This document shows positions 7,707 to 23,322 of a DNA stretch of 64,000 bases, piece by piece. Both the position numbers and the translations under genes were made by a program. Source of the DNA: Panacagrimonas sp052386745 (GTDB lineage Bacteria; Pseudomonadota; Gammaproteobacteria; Nevskiales; Nevskiaceae). Location: assembly GCA_052386745.1 (NCBI GenBank), contig JBQTJW010000006.1, positions 17,860 through 81,859 on the forward strand, read 5' to 3'. The notes under the pieces were generated by a model. The model was given only the letters and a program-made list of their open reading frames with translations. It was not told the DNA's origin and did no database searches. Positions within the stretch are counted from its first letter, which is position 1, and every line of letters begins with the position of its first letter.

Positions 7707-10700
7707 GCGGCGTTCGCCGCGCGCTGCTTCAGCGCCCGGCGCTGCATCAGCAGGTAGGCCGCCGGGATCACGAACATGGACAGCAGCGGCGCCGTGAGCA
7801 TGCCGCCGACCATGGGCGCGGCGATGCGCTGCATCACCTCGCTGCCCGCACCCGCGCCCCAGAACAGCGGCAGCAGGCCCGCGATGATGACCGCCACCGT
7901 CATCGCCTTGGGCCGCACGCGCAGCACCGCGCCCTCGACGATAGCGTCCTCCAGGTCGGCGCCGTCGTTGAGCGCGCCGCGCGCCTGCCGCTCCGCCACC
8001 GCCTGGCGCAGGTACACCAGCATGATCACGCCGAACTCCGCCGCCACGCCGGCCAGCGCCAGGAAGCCCACGCCGCTGGCCACCGACAGGTGGTGCCCCA
8101 GCACGAAAATCAGCCACAGCCCGCCCACGAGCGCGATGGGCAGGGTTGCCATGATCAGCAGGGCCTCGCCCAGGTGGCGGAACGTGAGGTACAGCAGCAG
8201 CAGGATGATGGCGAGCGTCAGCGGCACGATCAGCTGCAGGCGCCTGGACGCGCGCTCCAGGAACTCGAACTGCCCCGACCAGGCGATGGAATATCCCGCC
8301 GGCAGACGCACCTGCTGCGCCACCGCCCGCTGCGCCGCGTCCACGAAGCTGCCCAGGTCGCGGCCGCGGATGTCCACGTACACCCAGCCGTTGGGACGCG
8401 CGTTCTCGCTCTTGATCATGGGCGGGCCGTCGGTGATCTGCACCTGCGCCACCTGCCCCAGGGTGATGGTGGCGCCCCGGCGCGTGACGATGGGCAGCTC
8501 GCGCAGCTCGCCCAGCGAATCGCGCAGCTCGCGCGGGTAGCGCAGGTTGATGGGGAAGCGCTGGAGACCCTCCACCGTCTCGCCGATGTTCTCGCCGCCA
8601 ATGGCCACGGCGACGATGCGCTGCACCTCGGCAATCGACAGCCCCAGCCGCGCCGCGGCGATGCGGTCCGGCACGATCTCGATGTAGCGCCCGCCGGACA
8701 CGCGCTCCGAGAACGCGGAGGCCGTGCCCGGCACCGTCTTCACCACGCGTTCCACCTCCGCGCCCAGGCGCTCGATCACCGCCAGGTCCGGCCCCGCGAT
8801 CTTGATGCCCACCGGCGACTTGATGCCGGTGGCGAGCATGTCGATGCGGTTGCGGATGGGCTGCACCCACACGTTGCCCATGCCCGGAATGCGCAGCGCC
8901 GCGTCCATCTGCGCGATCAGCGTGTCCGGGGTAATTCCGGGGCGCCACTCGGCCCGGGGCCGGAGCTGCACGGTGGTCTCGATCATCTCCAGCGGCGCGG
9001 GATCGGTCGCGGTTTCGGCGCGGCCCATCTTGCCGAACACGCGCCGCACCTCGGGGAAGGTCTTCAGGATGCGGTCGGTCTGCTGGAGGATCTCTGCGCC
9101 CTTGCCCACGGCGAGCCCCGGCAGAGCGGTGGGCATGTAGAGCAGGTCGCCTTCGTCCAGCGGCGGCATGAACTCGCTGCCCAGCCGGGTGGCCGGCCAG
9201 ATGGACACCGCCAGCAGCAGCGCGGCGATGAACAGCGTGGCGCGGGGATGGCGCAGCACCGCGTGGATGCCGGGCCGGTAGAGCGCGATCAGGCCGCGGT
9301 TGAGCGGGTTGCTGCGCTCGTCGCGGATGTGGCCGCGGATGAACGCCGCCATCAGCACCGGGATCAGCGTGACCGACAGGCCCGCGGCAGCGGCCATCGC
9401 GTAGGTCTTGGTGAAGGCCAGCGGCGCGAACAAGCGCCCCTCCTGCGCCTGCAGGGCGAACACCGGCACGAACGACAGCGTGATGATGAGCAGCGAGAAG
9501 AACAGCGCCGGCCCGACCTCGGCCGCGGCGTCGGCCATCAGCGCCAGGCGCGTCTCGCCGGCGGGGTCGCGCCCCTGGTGCGCGTGCCGCCAGCGTTCGA
9601 GCTTGCGGTGCGCGTTCTCGATCATCACCACCGCCGCGTCCACCATCGCGCCGATGGCAATCGCGATGCCGCCCAGCGACATGATGTTGGCGTTGATGCC
9701 CTGAAGCTTCATCACCGCGAACGCGGCCAGCACGCCCAGCGGCAGCGTGAGCACCGCCACCAGCGCCGAGCGCAGGTGGAACAGGAACGCGGCGCAGATC
9801 AGCGCCACCACGATGAATTCCTCGATCAGCTTGGTGCGCAGGTTGTCCACCGCGCGCCCGATGAGCGCGGAGCGATCGTAGGTCTCCACGATCTCCACGC
9901 CCGGCGGCAGGCTGCGCCTGAGCACGTCCAGCTTCGCCTTGACCGCGGCGATGGTGGCCGCCGCGTTACGCCCCGAGCGCAGCACGATGACGCCGCCCAC
10001 CACCTCGCCCTCGCCGTCGAGCTCGGCGATGCCGCGGCGCGTCTCCGGGCCGCGCTGCACGCTCGCCACGTCGCCCAGCAGGATGGGCGTGCCCTGCTCG
10101 CCCAGGCCCACCGGGATGGCGCGGAAATCGTCCAGCGTCTTCAGGTAGCCGCGCACGCGCACCATGTACTCGGCCTCGGCCAGTTCCAGCACCGATCCGC
10201 CGGTCTCGCCGTTGGCGTCCTGCACGGCCTGGATCACCGTCTCCAGCGGCAGCCGGAACGCGCGCAGGCGCGCCGGGTCCAGCACCACCTGGTACTGCCG
10301 GTTGAAGCCGCCCAGGGTCGCCACCTCGGCCACGTCGGGCACGGTCTTGAGCTCGTACTTCAGGAACCAGTCCTGCACCGCGCGGAGCTGCGAGAGATCG
10401 TTGCGCCCGCTGCGGTCGATCAGCGCGTACTCGTAGATCCAGCCCACGCCGGTGGCGTCCGGGCCCAGCGCCGCGCGGGCGTTGGCCGGCAGGCGCGACT
10501 GCACCTGGCCCAGGTATTCCAGCACCCGCGAGCGCGCCCAGTAGAGATCGGTGCCGTCCTCGAACAGCACGTACACGAAGCTCTCGCCGAACAGCGAGTA
10601 GCCGCGCACGGTGCGCGCAAACGGCACCGACAGCATGGTGGTGGTCAGCGGATAGGTGACCTGGTCCTCCACCACCTGCGGCGCCTGCCCGGGGTAGGTG

Positions 10701-10852
10701 GTGCGGATGATGACCTGCGTGTCGGACAGGTCCGGCAGCGCGTCCAGCGGCGTGGTGAGCAGCGCGTACGTGCCCACGCCCGCGAACACCAGCGCCGCCA
10801 GCAGCACCAGGAACCGGTTGCGGATGCTCCAGTGGATCAGGCGCGCGATCAC
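7703..10852 (-). CDS. cusA: Heavy-metal RND efflux pump, CusA type (copper/silver)
   Basis: 1049 residues with a GTG start that overlaps the cusB stop (GTGA). It is the inner-membrane proton-driven pump of the tripartite system. The N-terminal ALPDLSDTQVIIRTTYPGQ, then DGTDLYWARSRVLEYL, and GAMVDAAVVMIENAHRKLE in transmembrane helix 4 match CusA-type (monovalent metal) rather than CzcA-type pumps. Twelve membrane segments and two large periplasmic loops are expected. The ATG-containing frame can be extended upstream but that part is the shadow of cusB. The 3' end carries the -35 of the next promoter. Confidence 0.95.
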   Translation of the reverse strand: MIARLIHWSIRNRFLVLLAALVFAGVGTYALLTTPLDALPDLSDTQVIIRTTYPGQAPQVVEDQVTYPLTTTMLSVPFARTVRGYSLFGESFVYVLFEDGTDLYWARSRVLEYLGQVQSRLPANARAALGPDATGVGWIYEYALIDRSGRNDLSQLRAVQDWFLKYELKTVPDVAEVATLGGFNRQYQVVLDPARLRAFRLPLETVIQAVQDANGETGGSVLELAEAEYMVRVRGYLKTLDDFRAIPVGLGEQGTPILLGDVASVQRGPETRRGIAELDGEGEVVGGVIVLRSGRNAAATIAAVKAKLDVLRRSLPPGVEIVETYDRSALIGRAVDNLRTKLIEEFIVVALICAAFLFHLRSALVAVLTLPLGVLAAFAVMKLQGINANIMSLGGIAIAIGAMVDAAVVMIENAHRKLERWRHAHQGRDPAGETRLALMADAAAEVGPALFFSLLIITLSFVPVFALQAQEGRLFAPLAFTKTYAMAAAAGLSVTLIPVLMAAFIRGHIRDERSNPLNRGLIALYRPGIHAVLRHPRATLFIAALLLAVSIWPATRLGSEFMPPLDEGDLLYMPTALPGLAVGKGAEILQQTDRILKTFPEVRRVFGKMGRAETATDPAPLEMIETTVQLRPRAEWRPGITPDTLIAQMDAALRIPGMGNVWVQPIRNRIDMLATGIKSPVGIKIAGPDLAVIERLGAEVERVVKTVPGTASAFSERVSGGRYIEIVPDRIAAARLGLSIAEVQRIVAVAIGGENIGETVEGLQRFPINLRYPRELRDSLGELRELPIVTRRGATITLGQVAQVQITDGPPMIKSENARPNGWVYVDIRGRDLGSFVDAAQRAVAQQVRLPAGYSIAWSGQFEFLERASRRLQLIVPLTLAIILLLLYLTFRHLGEALLIMATLPIALVGGLWLIFVLGHHLSVASGVGFLALAGVAAEFGVIMLVYLRQAVAERQARGALNDGADLEDAIVEGAVLRVRPKAMTVAVIIAGLLPLFWGAGAGSEVMQRIAAPMVGGMLTAPLLSMFVIPAAYLLMQRRALKQRAANAA

Positions 10853-12222
10853 GGCGCCGGCTCCGGCGGGGCCGGCCTTGCAGGTACCTCGGGCATCTCG
10901 GGCATCCGTGGCGCCGCCTCGCGCGGCCCGCCTATGCGCTGGTAGGCGCCGAGCAGGCTGGCCTCGGAGTCGATCAGGAACTGGCCCGACACCACCACCG
11001 CCTCGCCCGCGCGGAGCCCGGACAGGATCACGGTCTCGTCGTTGTGCTCCACGCCCGCCTCCACCTGCGCCGGGCGGTAGCGACCCTCGCCCTCGGCCAC
11101 CATCACCACGGTGCGCGTGCCGGTGCGGATCACGGCCTCGCTCGGTACGCGCACCACGTCGCGCTGGGCCTCGCCGCTGAGCGTCACGTCCGCGAACATG
11201 CCGGGCCGCAACAGCCCGCCGGCGTTGTCGAACACCAGGCGCGCGCGCAGGGTGCGCGTCATCGCGTCCAGCTGCGGGTACAGGTAGTCCACGCGGCCGC
11301 CAAAGGTCTTGCCGGGCACGGATCGCAGCCGCGCCTGCGCCGCACCGTCCACGCGCACCGCGCCGGCCAGGGATTCGGGCACGTCCACCAGCACCCAGAC
11401 CTGGGCCAGGTCGGCGATGCGCATCAGCGGCGTGCCGGGGGCCAGCTGCGCGCCCTCGCGGGCCAGCAGTTCCAGCACGAAGCCGGAGGCCGGCGCGAAC
11501 ACGCCGGACTGGCTGCCCGAACCCGTCCCGCCGCCGAGCAGCCGCAGCCGCTGCCGGCTGGCCTCGGCCAGCGCCGCGTCGCCGCTGGCCTGCGCCAGTT
11601 TCTGCTCCTGCCGCGCCGCGAACAGCTCCGGCGAATACAGCGCCGCCAGGCGCTGGCCCTTGCTCACCGCGTCGCCCTCGGCCGCCACGTCGAGCGTCTC
11701 GATCCAGCCGGCGACGCGCGATTCCACGGTCACGATGCGGCGCTCGTCCAGCGCCACCCGGCCCACCGCCTCGACGCCCTGGGTGAACGCGCCGCGCTGC
11801 GCCAGCGCCGTGCGCAGGCCCAGGTTCTGCGCCATGCGCGGGTCGATCCGCACCACGGCGCCGTCGCCCGCGCCGCCGCTGGGCTCGGCGTAGCGCGGCA
11901 CCAGCGGCATGTCCATGAACGGCGACGGGCCGGGCGCATCGAAGTGCTGGTCCGGCCGCATGGGGTCGTACCAGTACAGCGGCGCGGCTCCGGTGATGGC
12001 TGCGTGGGCGCGCCGCACCAGCGGCATGCCGCAGACCGGGCACTTTCCGGGGCCGTCCTGGCGCACCTGCGGGTGCATGGAACAGGTGTAGTAGGTCTTG
12101 CCGTCAGCGTCGGTGCGCTTTTCCAGCGAGTGCCGATGTGCGGCAGCGTGGCGCCACCACCAGGCGCCGCCGATGGCGACGAGCAGCGCCAGCACGATCG
12201 CGATTCCGATGTTTCGATTCAT
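10849..12222 (-). CDS. cusB: Periplasmic adaptor of copper/silver efflux, CusB type
   Basis: 457 residues. It bridges CusA and the outer-membrane channel. An N-terminal membrane anchor (about 5-24) is followed by a small metal-binding domain YYTCSMHPQVRQDGPGKCPV ending in CGMPL (about 44-69), then a second Met-rich stretch with PFMDMPLVPRY, the region of the CusB metal-binding methionines. The barrel-sandwich hybrid and membrane-proximal domains follow. It ends in Pro/Glu-rich sequence. It is coupled to cusA by a 4-base overlap and follows cusC by 13 bases. Confidence 0.93.
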   Translation of the reverse strand: MNRNIGIAIVLALLVAIGGAWWWRHAAAHRHSLEKRTDADGKTYYTCSMHPQVRQDGPGKCPVCGMPLVRRAHAAITGAAPLYWYDPMRPDQHFDAPGPSPFMDMPLVPRYAEPSGGAGDGAVVRIDPRMAQNLGLRTALAQRGAFTQGVEAVGRVALDERRIVTVESRVAGWIETLDVAAEGDAVSKGQRLAALYSPELFAARQEQKLAQASGDAALAEASRQRLRLLGGGTGSGSQSGVFAPASGFVLELLAREGAQLAPGTPLMRIADLAQVWVLVDVPESLAGAVRVDGAAQARLRSVPGKTFGGRVDYLYPQLDAMTRTLRARLVFDNAGGLLRPGMFADVTLSGEAQRDVVRVPSEAVIRTGTRTVVMVAEGEGRYRPAQVEAGVEHNDETVILSGLRAGEAVVVSGQFLIDSEASLLGAYQRIGGPREAAPRMPEMPEVPARPAPPEPAP

Positions 12223-12235
12223 GGCGTTCTCCGGA

Positions 12236-13636
12236 TCAGGGCGCGAAGTAGCGCAGCTGCACCTGGTGCCGGGCCGAGTCGGACTGGAGGTCCAGCCGCT
12301 GCATGGCTAGCTCCAGCGCGCTGCGGCGCGCGTCCAGCACGTCGCTCAGCGGCGCCGCGCCCGCACCGTAGGTCGCAAGCGCAGCATCCACCCGCGCCTG
12401 CGCCTGCGGCAGCAGCGCCTGGTCGAAGCGCGCGAGCCGCGCCTGCAGGAGCTGCCAGTCCTCCGCGTTCATGAGGATCTCGGCGCGGTGTTCGCGCAGG
12501 GCGTCGTCCAGACGCGCCTGCTGCGCGGCCTGCTCCTCGCGCGCGGCATCGAGCTGGCGGTCCTGGCGGTTGGACGCGAACAGCGGCAGCGGAATTTCCA
12601 CCTGCACCTGCGCGTAGTCGGCGAACGCGGGCCGGTGCCCGTAGCCCACGGTCAGCGCCCAGTCGGGGCGGTAGTCCTGGCGCGCGAGCAGGACGTCGGT
12701 CTCCGCCGAGGCGAGCTTGCGGGCCTCCGACAGAAAATGCGGATGCGTGGCCAGCGCCGCGGTGAGGGCGGCGGCATCGGGCGCGGTTTCGGCCGGTGGT
12801 TCGGGGCACATCAGGCCGAAGGCTGCCTCGCCGATCCAGCGCGCCAGCTGGTTGCGCGCGTGGCGCGACTGCTGGGCCAAGTTGGCGATGCGCTCGCGCA
12901 GGAACTCGGCATCCACCTTCGCCGCAAGGAATTCCGCCTGCCCGGCGCGGCCCGCGGTGTAGGCAATCTCCAGCGCCTGCACCTGGCGCTCGGCCTCGGC
13001 CAGGCTCTGCCGTGCCAGCTGGCGCAAGCCTTCCGCCTTCCACACGTCCAGCCAGGCGAGGCCGGTCTCGCGGGCAATCCTGCGTTCGGTGGCGAGGCGT
13101 TCCGCCTCGAAAGCCTCGGCCTCCTGCACCACGCGTCGGCTCAGGAGGCGGCGCTTTTCAGCGCGTGGGAATTCCTGCCGCAGGCCGGCGTTGATCTGGG
13201 TGTCGGACTGCTCGCGCAGGGTGAAGCGCTGCGCGCCGTCCACGGTGAGGTCGCTGACGCCCAGGCTCAGGCGCGGATCGGGCAGAGCCCCGGCGGCAAT
13301 GGCCCGCTGCCGGGCGCCGCGGGCCTCCGCGTCCAGCGCCTCGACCAGGGGCTGGCGCTGCGTGGCGAGCGTCACGGCATCGTCCAGCGTCAGCGCCACC
13401 AGTGCGCCGGGGTCAGCGGGTGGACTGCCGCCGGGCGCGTCCTGCGCGAACAGGCCGGACGCGAACAGCGCCGCGAGCAGAGCCGCGAGCAGAGCCGCGG
13501 ATGGAGCCGCGATCGGCGCCGCGATCGGGCCCGCCGCACAGCGCGGCCCGGAACGCGAAACACACAGGGGAGATGGGAACACGGCAAGCCTCTCGATGAC
13601 GTGGCGGGCGCGCAGCCGCAGGGCCGCGCGGGTCAT
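12236..13636 (-). CDS. cusC: TolC-family outer-membrane efflux protein, CusC type
   Basis: 466 residues; the outer-membrane channel of the efflux complex. Two OEP repeats are visible: the first begins LTLDDAVTLATQRQPLVEAL, the second covers about 270-460 and ends in the coiled-coil DVLDARRSALELAMQRLDLQ. The N-terminus is unusual: the hydrophobic export signal is built from four-residue repeats (PIAA, PIAA, PSAA, LLAA, LLAA, LFAS) encoded by 12-bp DNA repeats. The start may lie further downstream than the ATG used here, because the first 30 residues are Arg-rich and unlike a normal signal. Confidence 0.88.
   Translation of the reverse strand: MTRAALRLRARHVIERLAVFPSPLCVSRSGPRCAAGPIAAPIAAPSAALLAALLAALFASGLFAQDAPGGSPPADPGALVALTLDDAVTLATQRQPLVEALDAEARGARQRAIAAGALPDPRLSLGVSDLTVDGAQRFTLREQSDTQINAGLRQEFPRAEKRRLLSRRVVQEAEAFEAERLATERRIARETGLAWLDVWKAEGLRQLARQSLAEAERQVQALEIAYTAGRAGQAEFLAAKVDAEFLRERIANLAQQSRHARNQLARWIGEAAFGLMCPEPPAETAPDAAALTAALATHPHFLSEARKLASAETDVLLARQDYRPDWALTVGYGHRPAFADYAQVQVEIPLPLFASNRQDRQLDAAREEQAAQQARLDDALREHRAEILMNAEDWQLLQARLARFDQALLPQAQARVDAALATYGAGAAPLSDVLDARRSALELAMQRLDLQSDSARHQVQLRYFAP
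13462..13533. repeat. Six 12-bp repeats inside the cusC signal sequence
   Basis: Units of the form GCG(A/G)NCNGNGCC run from 13462 to 13533; units at 13474-13485 and 13486-13497 are identical (GCGAGCAGAGCC). The unit is a multiple of three, so changes in copy number lengthen or shorten the hydrophobic signal by four residues without shifting frame. Confidence 0.75.
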
Positions 13637-13672
13637 GAGCCGCCGCTTGCGGGTGCAAGGGCGGGCCGCGGC

Positions 13673-14077
13673 TTAGAGCCGCAGGCGGGCGGTGGTCAGA
13701 AAGGTGTGGGTGCCGGCGCCGGGCGGGCCGCGCGCAGGTGGAGGGAGGACGAGGTCGCGCGCCGCGGGTTCTGCCACCGCCCATGTCGCCGCGGGCAGGG
13801 GCAGGAACGCCGGCAGGTCGAGCGCCGGCGAGCTGGCAAGCAGGCCCGGCTGCTGTGCGTCCAGCACGGAGCCGGCCACGAACTTGCAGCAGCTGGCGCC
13901 TGCGTCTGCGCGGGCCGTGCGGGCGCAGGGCTCGGCACTCGTCGCCGGCCGCTGCACATGCCCGCCGGGGCAGCAGCAGACCGATCTCACCTGGCTCCAG
14001 CCATCCATCGCGCAGGCATACCCCGTCGTGACCCACGACAGGCTGATGACGAGCACGAGGCAGATGAACTGGCGCAT
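13673..14077 (-). CDS. Small secreted Cys-rich protein at the head of the copper operon
   Basis: 134 residues, not assigned to a named family. A signal peptide (MRQFICLVLVISLSWVTTGY) is followed by a cysteine cluster (SVCCCPGGH, CARTA, ASCCKFV) and a Pro/Ala/Leu-rich tail. It precedes cusC by 36 bases and is first in the operon behind a MerR-type promoter. A periplasmic copper-binding or chaperone-like role in the position held by CusF elsewhere is inferred only. CusF sequence features (W and Met residues of its small barrel) are not seen. Confidence 0.7.
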   Translation of the reverse strand: MRQFICLVLVISLSWVTTGYACAMDGWSQVRSVCCCPGGHVQRPATSAEPCARTARADAGASCCKFVAGSVLDAQQPGLLASSPALDLPAFLPLPAATWAVAEPAARDLVLPPPARGPPGAGTHTFLTTARLRL

Positions 14078-14102
14078 GGAAGACTTCAGGAAACCCTGGC
14101 GC

Positions 14103-14133
14103 AGCCTAAACCCGGGTGGCGCTCAAGAGTCAA
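14103..14133 (-). promoter_or_regulatory. MerR-type promoter of the cus efflux operon
   Basis: Minus strand: TTGACT (14133-14128), 19-base spacer, TAGGCT (14108-14103), ending 26 bases before the ATG of the Cys-rich gene. A 19-base spacer is typical of CueR/MerR-controlled promoters and too long for unassisted sigma-70. A dyad is less perfect here than at the internal promoter. The local MerR-type protein is the natural activator. Confidence 0.65.
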
Positions 14134-14264
14134 GCGCGATCGCCGGCCTGGCGCAAAAGTCTGATGGCGCGACCTGCTGGCGCAAGCCAGGGTCACGCGC
14201 GCCCTGCGCGGGCGATGCGGGAGAATGGGCCGGGACGAAGGCCCCGACTGCTTCCCGAACCTTG

Positions 14265-16829
<2,565 letters not shown>

Positions 16830-16861
16830 ACCGGGGAAGACTTCGAGATCCATTCATTCCT

Positions 16862-16907
16862 GAGCGCCCCGGGGCGAGAGCGTGTCGCTTCCGGCCCCGT
16901 GGCGCTC
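16862..16907. terminator. Bidirectional hairpin between mutS and the small lipoprotein gene
   Basis: Arms GAGCGCCCCGGGG (16862-16874) and CCCCGTGGCGCTC (16895-16907) pair over 13 positions with one mismatch and a 20-base loop. The hairpin lies between convergent stop codons, so it could end both transcripts; there is no U-run. Confidence 0.5.
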
Positions 16908-16919
16908 GATGGAGCACGA

Positions 16920-17138
16920 TTACTTCTTCGTGGCGTCCTCGACCTTGTCGCCGGCGTTTTCCATCACGTCCTTGGCGTCTTCGCCAGCGTCCTTCAGGCC
17001 TTCGTTGTCCCGGGTGTCCGTGGCGTCGCCCACGGCATCGACCGCCTTTTCCATGGTGGATTCTTCCTTGTTCTTGCAGGCCGACATCGAGACGCCAAGA
17101 CTGAGAACGGCAAACAACAACGCGCTGTGCATCTTCAT
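16920..17138 (-). CDS. Small predicted lipoprotein, helical and charged
   Basis: 72 residues. A signal peptide ends in SMSAC, giving a lipidated cysteine at about residue 21. The mature part is short, lysine- and acid-rich and strongly helical, with repeated VGDATD / AGEDAKD / AGDKVEDA-like segments resembling amphipathic late-embryogenesis-type repeats. No named family could be assigned. It stands alone, convergent with mutS and divergent from serA. Confidence 0.75.
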   Translation of the reverse strand: MKMHSALLFAVLSLGVSMSACKNKEESTMEKAVDAVGDATDTRDNEGLKDAGEDAKDVMENAGDKVEDATKK

Positions 17139-17391
17139 AGCAATTGCTCCGTGATAATGGGTTGATCCTGCGAATGGCCCCAGTAAATCCCCGACACATG
17201 AACCACTTCAGGACGCCGACACGCTAGGTGGGGCGCCTGAACCGGAACTGATTCGCTGGCGCAGGAAATGCAGTACAGACCCCCGCCGCCGCAAGCTGCG
17301 TACCCGCCGCGGCGCCGGGCGCAAGACCCCCTATGGCATATTGCGCGCCCCTGAACGGGGCCTGTTCAATCATCCAAGAAGTTTTTCCCGC

Positions 17392-18639
17392 ATGAACGCG
17401 ACTGCTCCCAAGACCTCGTTTCCCCGCGCCGACATCAAGGTGCTGCTGCTCGAAGGCGTCAGCCAGACGGCGGTGAAAAGCTTCCGCGACGCCGGCTACG
17501 CGCAGATCGAATTCCACGCCAAGTCCCTGCCCGAGTCCGAACTGGCCCGGCGCGTCAGCGAGTCGCACATCGTGGGCATCCGCTCGCGCAGCCAGCTCAC
17601 CGCGGCCATGTTCCAGAACTCGCGCCGCCTCATGGCGGTGGGCTGCTTCTGCATCGGCACCAACCAAGTGGACCTGGAGGCGGCGCAGGCGCGCGGCATC
17701 CCCGTGTTCAACGCGCCCTACTCCAACACCCGCAGCGTGGCCGAACTGGTGATTGCCGAGGCCATCCTGCTCATGCGCCGCATCCCCGAGAAGAACATGG
17801 AATGCCACCGCGGCGGCTGGTCCAAGTCCGCCGAGGGCAGCTTCGAGGTGCGCGGCAAGACCCTGGGCATCATCGGCTACGGGCACATCGGCACGCAGAT
17901 CGGCGTGCTGGCCGAGGGCCTGGGCATGCGCGTGATCTTCCACGACGTGGAGACCAAGCTGGCCCTGGGCAATGCCAGCCCCGCCGCGAGCCTGGGCGAC
18001 CTGCTGGCGCGCGCCGACGTGGTGTCGCTGCACGTGCCCGAAACCCCGGCCACGCGCAACATGATCGGCGCCGCCGAACTCGCCGCCATGAAGAAGGGCG
18101 CGGTGTTCATCAACGCCTCGCGCGGCACGGTGGTGGACATCCCCGTCCTGGCCGCGGCGCTGCGCTCCGGGCACATCGCCGGGGCCGCGGTGGACGTGTT
18201 CCCGGTGGAACCCAAGGGCAACGACGACCGCTTCACCTCCGAACTGGTGGGCATGGACAACGTGATCCTCACCCCGCACGTGGGCGGCAGCACGCTGGAG
18301 GCGCAGGAGAACATCGGCATCGAGGTTGCCGCCAAGCTCATCCGCTACAGCGACAACGGCTCCACCCTGTCCGCGGTGAATTTCCCCGAGGTCTCGCTGC
18401 CCGGCCACACCGGCAGCCGGCGCCTGCTGCACATCCACGAAAACCGCCCCGGCATGCTGATGCAGATCAACAACCTGTTCTCCGCGGCGGCGGTGAACAT
18501 CGACGCCCAGTACCTCCAGACCACCGGGCAGGTGGGCTACGTGGTGATCGACGTGGACGCGCCCGAAAAGCTCGCCGAGTCGCTCAAGGACGGCCTCGCC
18601 GCCATCCCCGGCACGCTCAAGACGCGGCTGCTGTACTGA
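17392..18639 (+). CDS. serA: D-3-phosphoglycerate dehydrogenase
   Basis: 415 residues from the ATG giving MNATAPKTSF (an upstream TTG is less likely). It catalyses the first step of serine synthesis, oxidising 3-phosphoglycerate with NAD. The Rossmann motif LGIIGYGHIGTQIG, the active-site region INASRGTVVD, and the catalytic histidine in LTPHVGGST are present, followed by a C-terminal ACT domain (from about 338, LLHIHENRPGML) for serine feedback. Length matches the E. coli-type enzyme of about 410 residues. Confidence 0.96.
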   Translation: MNATAPKTSFPRADIKVLLLEGVSQTAVKSFRDAGYAQIEFHAKSLPESELARRVSESHIVGIRSRSQLTAAMFQNSRRLMAVGCFCIGTNQVDLEAAQARGIPVFNAPYSNTRSVAELVIAEAILLMRRIPEKNMECHRGGWSKSAEGSFEVRGKTLGIIGYGHIGTQIGVLAEGLGMRVIFHDVETKLALGNASPAASLGDLLARADVVSLHVPETPATRNMIGAAELAAMKKGAVFINASRGTVVDIPVLAAALRSGHIAGAAVDVFPVEPKGNDDRFTSELVGMDNVILTPHVGGSTLEAQENIGIEVAAKLIRYSDNGSTLSAVNFPEVSLPGHTGSRRLLHIHENRPGMLMQINNLFSAAAVNIDAQYLQTTGQVGYVVIDVDAPEKLAESLKDGLAAIPGTLKTRLLY

Positions 18640-18654
18640 AGCGCAGGCCACGCC

Positions 18655-19446
18655 ATGCGCATGAGCGAGGTGCTGGCCGCCATCCGCCCCACCACCGAAG
18701 GGTTCTGGGCCAGCGCGCCCGACACCTGGACCCAGGGCCGCACCCTGTTCGGCGGCATGCAGGCCGCCCTGCTGGTGCGCGCCATGCGCTCGCAGCTGGA
18801 GGCGGACGTTCCCCTGCGCAGCCTCCAGACCACCTTCGTGGCGCCGGTGGCGCCCGGCACGGTGGACATGCGCGTGCGCATCCTGCGGCGCGGGAAATCC
18901 GCCACCCACGTGGAAGCGCAGATCCTGGACGGCACCCAGGTGGCGTGCACGGCCGTGGCGGTGTTCGGGCGCAGCCGGCCCTCGCCCATCGCCATCCAAC
19001 CCGTGCCGCCCAAGGTGGCGGTCGAGCCGGCGCATGCCGTGCCCTGGCCCTACGTGCCCGGCGTGTCCGCGGCCTTTTCCAGCCACATGGAAAAGCGATA
19101 CGCCCGCGGCAGCCTGCCGTTCACTGGAGGCAGCGAGGCCCGCACCCAGGTCTACGTGCGCTTCGTGGACGAGCCGCGCATGGACGAGGCGCTGATCGTG
19201 GCGCTGTCCGACGCCATTCCCACGCCGGCCACGTCCCTGCTCCAGGCCTACGCGCCCGCCAGCTCCATGGCCTGGACGCTGGAGATGCTGGACGACCACC
19301 CCGAAACCCTGCCCGCGGACTACTTCCTGCTGGACGCCGAAGTCACCGCCGCGCGCGATGGTTACGGCTACCAGACCGTCACCGTCTGGAGCAGCGATGG
19401 CCGCGCCGTGGCCCTGTCGCGCCAGAGCACGGTGATCTTTGCGTGA
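18655..19446 (+). CDS. TesB-like acyl-CoA thioesterase family protein
   Basis: 263 residues forming a double hot-dog fold. The first repeat has QGRTLFGGMQAALLVRAM and TTFVAPVAPGTVDMRVRILR, the second ends YFLLDAEVTAARDGYGYQ. The family hydrolyses acyl-CoA thioesters; which chain length is used cannot be read from the sequence. It follows serA by 15 bases and is likely co-transcribed, and it converges on metH. Confidence 0.85.
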   Translation: MRMSEVLAAIRPTTEGFWASAPDTWTQGRTLFGGMQAALLVRAMRSQLEADVPLRSLQTTFVAPVAPGTVDMRVRILRRGKSATHVEAQILDGTQVACTAVAVFGRSRPSPIAIQPVPPKVAVEPAHAVPWPYVPGVSAAFSSHMEKRYARGSLPFTGGSEARTQVYVRFVDEPRMDEALIVALSDAIPTPATSLLQAYAPASSMAWTLEMLDDHPETLPADYFLLDAEVTAARDGYGYQTVTVWSSDGRAVALSRQSTVIFA

Positions 19447-19491
19447 CTCGGGGCGGCACAGAACGGCCGTGCCGGCCAGGGCAGGCGCCGT

Positions 19492-23316
<3,825 letters not shown>

Positions 23317-23322
23317 GGGCCC

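Noticed and set aside
8090..10945. A 951-residue frame antisense to cusA
   Set aside because: Composition is dominated by His, Arg, Gln and Ala, as expected for a shadow of GC-rich coding DNA; no domain is visible.
17207..17241. Inverted repeat TTCAGG..CGCC / GGGCGCCTGAA upstream of serA
   Set aside because: It has a bulge and mismatch and lies between divergent genes where a terminator is not expected; too weak to call.
19447..19491. Possible terminator hairpin (CGGCAC/GTGCCG) between the thioesterase gene and metH
   Set aside because: Only six pairs and no U-run; similar stems are frequent by chance in DNA this GC-rich.
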